Notes under the pieces: generated by a model
What the model saw: only the letters and a program-made list of their open reading frames with translations
Told to the model about the DNA's origin: nothing
Databases searched by the model: none
Shown here: piece by piece, positions 56,239-64,000 of the stretch
Position numbering within the stretch: the first letter of the stretch is position 1
How the letters are laid out: the number at the start of each line of letters is the position of its first letter
Made by a program: the position numbers and the translations under genes
Assembly (NCBI GenBank): GCA_021401465.1
Contig: JADDMT010000071.1
Span: forward strand, 98,268 to 162,267
Direction: 5' to 3'
Length of the DNA: 64,000 nucleotides
Source of the DNA: Teratosphaeria epicoccoides
Taxonomy: Eukaryota; Ascomycota; Dothideomycetes; Mycosphaerellales; Teratosphaeriaceae

Positions 56239-57485
56239 ATGCTTCGCAGATCGACCACTGGCGGCCTCACGGCTGCAGTAGTGGTTGCAGGCTAGTTCGG
56301 AGTATCAGTAGCTCAGACACCCAGCAGCAGCGACTACAGCACTGCCGACATCGCCAGTGACGTCGCATGGAAGAATATATTCGAAATTACCTTGATGAAC
56401 ATGCAGAGCAACATCAACAGCCGAAGCGGCGCCTCGTGCACATATGAGAATACCCAACTTAGGAAAGAATGGCACGCCCTGGACGGGGTTAGACGAAAGA
56501 GCTTCACTGATGCTGTGACGTGCTTGTACTATCTGCCGCCCGCCCACATGACACCGGACCAAGCCTCACATTACCCTGGTGTCAAATATAGACTCACATC
56601 AACTTCACAGTGAACATTCACCAAACAGCCGATTGCTGTGCTTGGCACCGGCGCTTCGCCAGCCTGTTTGAGCAGGATCTGAAGAATTTGTGTGGCTACA
56701 CCGGTACACTGCCATACTGGAACTGGGCCGTTGACGCGCAAGCACCGCAGAATTCTCCTCTCATCAACGGACATCAGTACAGCTTGGGTAGCAACGGCAA
56801 GTTCATTGAGGACCAGGCGGACACGTATCTGTCGGATCAGGTAAGAGGCCTTGCCAAACGTGCGCAAATTAGAGCATACTAACAGAAATCTCGCAGCAAT
56901 TTTCCTACCCACCAGGCGCAGGCGGAGGCTGCATCTACTCTGGCCCTTTCATTAACTACACGGTAAACCTGGGTCCTTTAGACCTTCTTGGCAATGGCAA
57001 CGTCAACAGCTCATTCCAATATAACCCTCGCTGTCTGCAGCGCGATATGAACCCTTTCTTCACACAAAACTTCAACACATACGACAGTCTCACGCACATC
57101 GTTCTAGACTACACCTTCACCGAGACCTTTCAGGATTAATTTCAGGGCGCCAACCCGGCCAACAGATTCGGTCTGCACGGCGGTGGACACTGGTGCGTCG
57201 AGAGGCAGCATGAGCGACTTCCACTCTTCACCCGCGGACCCGCTGTTCTTCTTGCATCATGCTATGGTCGATAATGTCCAAGTGGTCTGGCAGGATCTGA
57301 ATATTGCTCGGCGACAGAATGCAATCGCGGGAACTTCAACTCTCGGCAATTCGCCGCCATCGGCTGCCATGACTTTGGATGATCGGCTTTCATTTGGATT
57401 TGTGAAGAGTGAGCCGGAAAGATTTGGGGATTTGTTGGACACGTTCTCGGTACCGTTTTGCTATAAGTATGATATCACGCCATGA
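56239..57485 (+). pseudogene. Tyrosinase pseudogene
   Basis: Secreted tyrosinase-type copper oxidase gene, broken at four places. ATG at 56239 opens a signal peptide that is cut by TAG at 56293-56295. The frame then runs on (SCTYENTQLRKEWHALD, DAVTCLYYLPP) until a frame change near 56590. The CuA site follows in a new frame: THINFTVNIHQTAD, CCAWHRRFASLFEQDL and LPYWNW. The intron 56841-56896 has normal sites. TAA at 57136-57138 interrupts FQD/FQGANPANRFGLHGGGH, and another frame change near 57190 precedes the CuB site DPLFFLHHAMVDNVQVVWQ. The end (57485) is close to the normal short-tyrosinase end. All copper-binding His positions can still be recognised, so decay looks recent. Confidence 0.88.
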
Positions 57486-58284
57486 GCGAAGTATTTTGAT
57501 GGGATAGTGTGGTGCGTTGGGTGAGCAGATGTAGTGTGTGCGCTGCACATACCAAACCGTATTTTCCCAGGTGGCATTGCGTGGAAGGGAGCAGCCTTGT
57601 TTATCGATACGAGAGCATAGTCCGCGGACGGTGAGGCAATATTGATATATTATAGAGCCAGCATACAATGGCTCCGCAGCATCGTCTGGAGTTCATCAGA
57701 AATCTGGGGGGCTTCTTCGCTTGCATGCGCAAGCCATATTTGCCTGACAAGCATGAAAAGCTCAGGACCTCAAATCGGACCGCCGCTCCAAGTTCCAGGC
57801 TTGCACGATGGTGTCCATTTGCAAGATCTCTCGCTCGAAAGCTCGCAGCAACGTCTCACGTCTTATTCCATTCAATGCCGTGGCCAGATGTAAATAAGAA
57901 AACGTTTCACTCATGCAGCTCGGGAAGATGGCAGCGTGATTTTGAGAGCCATCATCGCACCAGGTTTGAAGCTTGGACCGCAACGCACTTCATGCTCTTC
58001 GGGCCAAGCGACCTGAGACGCATTCTCGTCTCACCGGACGAATGTGATGCTGGCCATTGGTCAAAAAACTAGAGTCGAAAGAGTATCAGGGCACGTGCGT
58101 GATTGAATGCAAGCGCAAAGTCAAATTTAACTTAATAAGCTCCATCCAGAAAAATCTGGAGAGGTGAACATCATTGAGCATGTGACAGTCACAGTAAACG
58201 GGCTCCCCACCTTCATTATTGAAGATGCCTCGGAGCTTCTCACGCATTCGAGCCACCTTCTCTTGCTGACAATAGCGCTCAAAT
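57486..58284. other. Intergenic
   Basis: Holds an open plus frame 57668-58072 (134 codons, MAPQHRLEFIRNLGGFF) without recognised domain; too weak to call. Right part is the PRS5-type gene's promoter. Confidence 0.35.
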
Positions 58285-60151
58285 ATGCGCCAGGCGTGCG
58301 TCTTCAGCGGCAGCTCGCATCCGCAGCTGGTGCAGAGCATTTGTGACCGGTTGGGGCAGGCACCAAGTCAAGTCGCATTGAAGAAGTTTGCCAATGGCGA
58401 GACGAGCGTCGAGATCAGTACGGACATTCACTCAATCCGCGAAGAGTTTCTTATTTGACAACCTCTGCAGAGACTTCGGTCCGTGACTGCAATGTCTTCA
58501 TTGTTCAGAGCGGCAGTAGCGAGTACGCAAATCTGCTTCGACGCTGATGGCCAAGCTGACCGAGCAGGATCAATGATAATGTCATGGAACTCCTAATCAT
58601 GATCAATGCCTGCAAAGGCGGCTCCGCGAGGTCAATTACAGGTTAGCCAAGACGTCCGGCACGCTCGGAATGAATGAGTTGACAGAGTCTGCAGCTGTCA
58701 TGCCCTACTTCCCCTACTCCCGACAGTCAAAGAAGAAGTCTCACCGAGGAGCCATCACCGCTCGCATGCTGGCGAACCTCATGAACGTAGCTGGCGTCAA
58801 TCATGTCATCACAATCGACCTCCACGCCAGCCAGAGTCAGGGCTTCTTCAAGTGCCCGGTCGACAACCTTGTGGCTGAGCCACTTATTGCCAAGTGGATC
58901 AAGATGAACGTGCCGAATTGGGGCGATGCTGTGGTGGTGAGCAAGAACGCAGGTGGCACGAAGCGTGTGACATCGCTGGCGGATAACATGAAGTTAAGTT
59001 TCGGCATAGTCACCACAGATCAGCGTCGGCCCCATAAGAGCCCGGGGAGTATGGCGAACAGCTTTTTGTACGATAGCATGGGCACAGATGGCACAAATGA
59101 TGCAAGAGCGCTGGTTGCAGAATCTGAAGACGCTGAGGCGCGCACTCGCGGGGCCTCGACAAACCGTGCGGGCACGACGGCCGGAAACATCTCGGCTCGT
59201 CCGCCATATGTGAATGGCAATGGCGTCCGGGAGGAGCACCACAACGAGCGGAGACCGAGCAGGCCGCGTGCAGCGACAGCTAACCTACGGGGAGCACCGG
59301 GCACTCGTCTGGTCAACGGCGATAGCGAACATATCTCCAGTTCGCTAGGAGCCTCGACCAGGCTCGATACTGCTGGAAATGCGGAAGCTTTGCCCACCAC
59401 TTCTGGGGAGCTTGGTCTGCATAGATATCGTACAGCGCCAGGGATCGAGCAGCCACCACATATTGACGAGGATGGGTACGAGGAGCCGGAGACAGAATTC
59501 GACACAGATCAGCGCGCGAGAGACGTAGTTACTGGGCGCCTGATGCAGGGTCACATCGTGGAGGACGATGATAATGATGACGATGATGGAGTTGTGTCAT
59601 CAATGGCGTCTCTCCACTCTGGACCACGCGCATCGAACTCAAGCGACGAGCAGATGCCGGAGACCATGGCCCAGAGCTTGATGTCTACGACATCATCTCG
59701 CTACACCAGACGCCCTGACGGCCTCGGTGGGACTGGCGATGCGCATGAGTCAGATGAGGAGGAGGAAGAGGCGCTACAAGATCCAGGACGTCAGCACACA
59801 GTCACCTTGGTCGGCAACGTCAAGGACAAGCCAGTCTTGATTGTGGATGATATGATCGACAAAGCCGGATCTTGGATTGCGGCAGCTGAGACCGTCGTTA
59901 AGCGAGGTGGTGCGACCAAGGTGTACTGCATGGCGACTCATGGCCTCTTCGGCGGCGACTGTTTGCAGAAACTCGATGCGTGCATAGAGATTGAGGCCAT
60001 CATAGTCACAGACGCCTACCCGATTCCTGATCAGAAGCGCCAGCAGTCGAAGAAACTGGTGATACTGGACGTGAGCGGTTTGCTGGCTGAAGCAATTCGC
60101 CGCAATCACCATGGCGAGTCGATCAGTGCGCTGTACAACTATTACGACTAA
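58285..60151 (+). CDS. PRS5: Ribose-phosphate pyrophosphokinase, PRS5/PRS1-like with long insertion
   Basis: PRPP synthetase subunit (ribose 5-phosphate + ATP to PRPP). Exons 58285-58417, 58471-58522, 58568-58641 and 58695-60151, 571 residues; the three short introns explain the broken frame at the 5' end. N-terminal half: MRQACVFSGSSHPQLVQSIC, KKFANGETSVEI, NVFIVQSGSSEINDNVMELL, VMPYFPYSRQSKKKSHRGAI and VNHVITIDLHASQSQGFF. A low-complexity acidic insertion of about 250 residues (about 195-440: EDDDNDDDDG, DEEEEEAL) then separates this from the C-terminal half: VLIVDDMIDKAGSWIAAAE (PRPP loop, with variation from the usual DTGGT), KVYCMATHGLFGG and DAYPIPDQKRQQSKKLV. Yeast Prs1 and Prs5 also have such non-homologous regions. 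The start (MRQA...) fits the family. Confidence 0.92.
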
Positions 60152-62328
60152 AGTACATCTTGCGTACGCCAGACCGGGGCGAGAGAGGCGTTAGTGGGGC
60201 GTTTGAGACAGCAAGGTGCAAAGTGCTTGCTCTTGCTTTTGATTGACGAGGGCTGATGACAGATCGATTGGTCTTATTACCCAATAGCAAACACGTACGC
60301 ACGCGATCATGGCGTGCATACTGCAGATTCGCTCGAGGAGCGGACAGAGCTGCCAATGATGCTTCACAACTGACCTGTTTACTTCCTTAACCTAGCTTCT
60401 TCCTGAGCGCGAATGTCCTCTGCAGGCGCGAACCAGCGATGCGTCTCGTAGGAGTCGCCGGGCTCTATCTATTCTTTGTGTTAGAGCCTGAACGGAGCGT
60501 TGGAATATTGAGGTTCACCGCTGGGGATTGAAGGCACGCCTTGATTGTCCCATTTTTGGGAGTGTCTGAGAGGTGGTGCAAGAGAATACCCGGACAGACT
60601 GCCATGCAAAGTGTGATACGTCAGAGGTGGAGCTGGATAGGCTACCGCTTTAGGTTTTTTACGTCCATGTGCTCCTCATGAGTGGAGAAAGGGAAGAGCC
60701 TACGAGATTGCTCTTTCGACGCTTGATACATGATGGTTCCATTTGCGACTGCCCAAAATGGGGCGCTCCAGGCGCATGTTTGGCTTGGCCGGATTAGTGA
60801 TGCTCTGCTTTCAACAGCAGCAAATCGATCGTCGAGATTGGGGCCGGTGTCACAAAGTGCTGCTTGGCAAGTCCATGTGTCTGCTATGCTGGTCATGCCC
60901 GCAACGAGTCCCAGGCATGCCATTCACTGTTGCATTTGCTGGACTTGAAACGGTATGCAAGACTTCTACTGCGCAAGCGTTAATATCTGACCTGACCGTT
61001 CTAATCTGCAGCACTCTAGAAATTGGCGCAGTCGTTCCCGCAGCGCTTCGATAGTTCGTGAAAGCTGAAAGATAGTATTTAAGGAATCTGCAGAGAACAT
61101 ATGGGACATCGAGTGCCATCAGAGTCGCCGTCGCGGAGTCATCGAACATATTCCGCAATCGTCCGCCAGTCAAACAATACTGGCGCTTCCTGCACCTCGT
61201 TGCCTTTCACCCATCACCTGAAGTCTTCCGACCGACGCGACGTGCCATCATTCCTTACCGCCAATCAAGCGTGGAAGAACTTCATTGACCGCATTGAGGG
61301 CGGTTGCAATAGCACTGACCACCACACTCCGAACCACTCTTCAAGCTTTCGTTAGCAGAGTTCACAGAAATCGGGAGGCGGCAAAGCCATCTACGCAAGT
61401 ACTCACTCCGCATTCACCTTCCAAAGCGCCGACCGAACAGATCACGCATACGTTTATGCTCGGAGCTTGATCCTGGCAGTCCTTCGCCAGTGCTTAGGTC
61501 TGGATACAATTGTCGTATAATTGTGGAGGGCGACTTACGCTGTCGCAATTGCATTTTTTCCCACTGACGGAGGGGCTCAGGAGCGCCCATATCAATGTGC
61601 ACAACACGGTGAGGTTTGTCAAATGCATGTTCGGGGTGATGGTTGAGGCAAGCAGGACTCAAGCTGTGTTGTTGCAGCAAGGTGTTCGAAACCGTTGTTT
61701 TCCGTCGAGAGTGGCGGGTGGTCCTGACGTTATGTACTGCTGTAAGGAGCTGGTGATCCGATGCGTTGAGCCTGCAGCTGATCGCAGTCCTACAGCTTGT
61801 TGGCTGACGAATGCCGAATGAGCTGATATCAAGCATCATCCTCAACCGAACTTAGCGTCTACAGTCTGTTCGCAACTCTGTGCGAGATGTTGAACTTGTT
61901 TCAGGGTGCGTATCCGCGCTGAGACCATGTATGTCTACCCTGATGGAGCATCTACCGTGGTGCGCAGGAGGGCCTATTGGTCGGGACCTTGCCAAGGCTG
62001 TGGCCTAGAGTGTTCTTGAGAATGACCCTGTTAGGGACGGCTACGCAAACTGACTGCACATGTAGCTTTTGCGTCGCGGTCCAACTGATCGTAGCAGACT
62101 CGTGTTGTGTTGATAGCTTAGCATTTTGCAATTCCGGCCCAGTACAAGTCGAGCCTGCCAAGCATGAAATGGACGGGGTGTTGTTGATATACTTGGTCGC
62201 TGTGTTCTCAACAAGAGGCCAGCTCAAGCCATCGAGTCGAGGACAGCTTTTCCACGCGTGCTTCTGGCTTCAGCATGTCTGGCACAGTCCAACCGAAAAG
62301 CCAGTCCAGCTGCAAGACTCTTTACGAC
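60152..62328. other. Sparse region, about 2.2 kb, with possible minus-strand coding exons
   Basis: No clear gene. On the minus strand near 60379-60660 two short blocks can be spliced (donor GTGAAC near 60520, acceptor ATAG near 60470) to read QKWDNQGVPSIPS, then EPGDSYETHRWFAPAEDIRA and a stop at 60379-60381. This looks like the 3' end of a real gene, but I cannot find its 5' exons or name it. Other open frames look random. Confidence 0.35.
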
Positions 62329-62490
62329 ATTGCCGTCGGTAGCTGCCGCGTGCATCTCGCCACTGCTGCTGCGGCAGATACAGTTGCCGTCGGTAGCTGC
62401 CGCGTGCATCTCGCCACTGCTGCTGCGGCAGATACAGTTGCCGTCGGTAGCTGCCGCGTGCATCTCGCCACTGCTGCTACGGCAGATACA
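62329..62490. repeat. Tandem repeat, 3 copies of 54 bp
   Basis: Units at 62329-62382, 62383-62436 and 62437-62490, nearly identical (one base change in the first, one in the third). Begins GTTGCCGTCGGTAGC. The unit is a multiple of three, and both strands stay open through it, so open frames here are repeat artefacts. No spacer pattern. Confidence 0.95.
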
Positions 62491-62559
62491 GTTGAGAAAC
62501 AAGAGGTTTTACAGAGGTTTCGCATGTTAGTGTTGATTGTTATTATTAGAAGAAGAAGA

Positions 62560-63440
62560 ATCTAGTTACAAAGTCGAAGAAGGTAGTCGTGAATCGAGGC
62601 TTACGTAATCTAAAGCAGCTTTTCAAACTACGCCTATACTTTAGCACTTTAACCTTACTACGAAGATCTAAATAGAGACTAATGCTTCAAAATTCGCAAT
62701 AGCCGCAATTATATTGCAGCTCTAGTTATATAAAGGTAGTACATAATAGTACCTAATTACCTTCTAGTTATAGAAGATACAAGGCGCTAAGCTTAACTAC
62801 ATAACTTATAACTAAGAGCTTTTAGCTATTATTAACAGCTTCAAGGAGTACTAATACTACCTTAAAGGCGCAGCGTACCCTATTAAGGTACTTACTAACT
62901 ATAATAACCTTTATAGCTTTATAGGCATAAAGTAGCTAAGTAGTTAGTAAGCAAGGTAGGCGACTTTCCTTGCTAGCTTTAACTTCGTTATCTAGCATTG
63001 TTCTAGAAAGACAAATCTAGCTAATAGTCCTTCATGACGACTAGACTATAACACTAGGGAGTAGGGTAACTAATAGCTTCTCCTTATACTACAAACAAAG
63101 CTTATAGTTTAGGGTAGTAATCTGTTATTAGCTCCTCTTGTAGGTTAACTACAGGTCTAATAGGGCCTCATAGCCTCTACTAGCGACGAACCCTCCTATC
63201 TAGTAGTTGTAGCGACTATGTCTAGCTTGTTCTGTGTAGTAGTTAACTAGCTTACATGTAGTAAGCATGTAATGTCTAAAGAACCCTTTAAAGAAGTCTC
63301 GAGACTTATTTAGTAGTTGCAAGAGCAAGAACCGGAGTTAATTAATAAGGGTGTAGCCCTCTAGGACACTGCAGGCAGTCTAAAGTACTAGACTAAGTTA
63401 GGTAACTTGTAGTACCTTGATAATAGGCTCTATGTACCTG
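62560..63440. repeat. AT-rich, TA-dinucleotide-rich block (RIP-like relic DNA)
   Basis: Base composition changes sharply near 62560: dense TA steps, few CA/TG steps, no open frames (one counted line, 62701-62760, is about one-third GC). This matches repeat DNA mutated by C-to-T at CpA, as in RIP-treated transposon relics. I cannot name the parent element. Confidence 0.65.
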
Positions 63441-63567
63441 CTTGTCATGAGTGTCAGGAGTACTGTCCAGAGTACTGTAGGATACAGGATCATGTAGGTC
63501 CTAAGTGCTATGAGTCATAGTACTGTCATAGGAGTACTATGAGTCATAGGCATAGTCATAGAAGAAA

Positions 63568-63765
63568 GGATCTGTCACGTGAGGACAGATCCCCGGATCT
63601 GTAGGGTTAGTCTACAGATCTATAGGCTTATAAGGAAGAAGGGATCTGTCACGTGATGACAGACCCTTGGATCTATGGGGTTAGTCTACAGATCTACAGA
63701 CACGGATCTGTCGGGTCTGTCGACAGATCTAACAGAGCTGCTCTGTCGCTCTCTAGTATATAGGG
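63568..63765. repeat. Tandem repeats of about 74 bp with a palindromic core
   Basis: GGATCTGTCACGTGA starts at 63568 and again at 63642; a third, diverged GGATCTGTC starts at 63704. The first unit's GGATCTGTC and GACAGATCC form an inverted pair around CACGTG. Each unit also carries a shared TTAGTCTACAGATCTA segment. Confidence 0.8.
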
Positions 63766-63845
63766 ATAGCTTTAGGATAGGCAGTTAGGAGCTTCATGCT
63801 TAATCTTAATTCAATCCTCTCTTGCTTAGAGGAGAGTTAGTTACA
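63573..63845 (+). mobile_element. Putative LTR, Copia-like, at the window edge
   Basis: Candidate ends TGTCACGTGA (63573) and TTACA (63841-63845) give the usual TGT...ACA inversion. A TATATA box lies at about 63758. Directly after it comes AGGTTAACTGCCATTG, resembling the primer-binding site next to fungal Copia LTRs. The second LTR, if any, is outside the window. Boundaries uncertain because of the internal tandem repeats. Confidence 0.45.
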
Positions 63846-64000
63846 AGGTTAACTGCCATTGTCGATATTCTTTACAGCTCCCGAGTCTAACACCTAGTCA
63901 CCTTCCTGCTATCGGCACCTACCCTTATGACATTTTGAGCACTACTTCTAGGGAAGCATCAGGAGACTCGGCGAGCGCTTGACATACGCCTATGTCAAGT

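Noticed and set aside
57668..58072. 134-codon plus frame upstream of PRS5
   Set aside because: No recognised domain or splice support; composition like random frames nearby.
62329..62490. Possible CRISPR-like array
   Set aside because: Units adjoin directly with no unique spacers, and the host is a eukaryote.
1..64000. tRNA or rRNA genes
   Set aside because: Looked for TPsiC-like motifs by eye and saw no convincing cloverleaf; a covariance-model scan was not possible.

Overview
The window is nuclear DNA of a filamentous ascomycete (Pezizomycotina). Evidence: many genes carry 50-60 bp GT..AG introns; there is a Zn2Cys6 regulator, a HET-domain gene, a GH92 mannosidase, a tyrosinase, small secreted proteins and GPI-type surface proteins; and one edge is an AT-rich block next to an LTR-like end, as in genomes with repeat-induced mutation. 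A Dothideomycete is my best guess, but that is inference only.

Layout. 1-6.7 kb: 3' part of a giant Thr/Ser-rich surface protein with about 21 introns. 7.2-7.6 kb: four-exon, eight-cysteine small secreted protein. 8.5-10.8 kb: decayed 2OG-Fe(II) oxygenase. 11.2-13.3 kb: UCH37-type deubiquitinase and OM14-like mitochondrial outer-membrane protein. 14.8-17.0 kb: AAAP amino-acid transporter with an in-frame stop near its N terminus. 17.3-18.5 kb: frame-broken DUF4804-like gene. 19.6-26.4 kb: Zn2Cys6 factor, BOS1 SNARE, small secreted protein and GH92 mannosidase. 26.9-27.5 kb: element with perfect terminal inverted repeats and a Myb/SANT-like coding remnant. 28.1-30.6 kb: HET gene with two internal stops. 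31-35.3 kb: phospholipase D and a GPI-type secreted protein. 36.4-41.4 kb: Atos-like protein, FYV7 and a protein with a duplicated motif. 41.4-44.3 kb: no intact gene; one decayed fragment. 44.3-55.3 kb: dense housekeeping block (Whi5/Nrm1-like, PDK-type kinase, Cic1/Utp30, Spo7, Cld1-like hydrolase, Pbi2-like inhibitor, mitochondrial K+/H+ exchange-related protein). 56.2-57.5 kb: tyrosinase pseudogene. 58.3-60.2 kb: PRS5-type PRPP synthetase. 60.2-64 kb: sparse DNA, a 3 x 54 bp repeat, then an AT-rich block and an LTR-like end.

The conserved housekeeping genes are intact, while several accessory genes (oxygenase, DUF4804-like, HET, tyrosinase) are broken by stops and frame changes. Several of the stops are explainable as C-to-T changes in Gln or Arg codons. 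Four products act in or on mitochondria (OM14, PDK, Cld1-like, K+/H+ exchange-related); I see no further evidence that they form a functional cluster.
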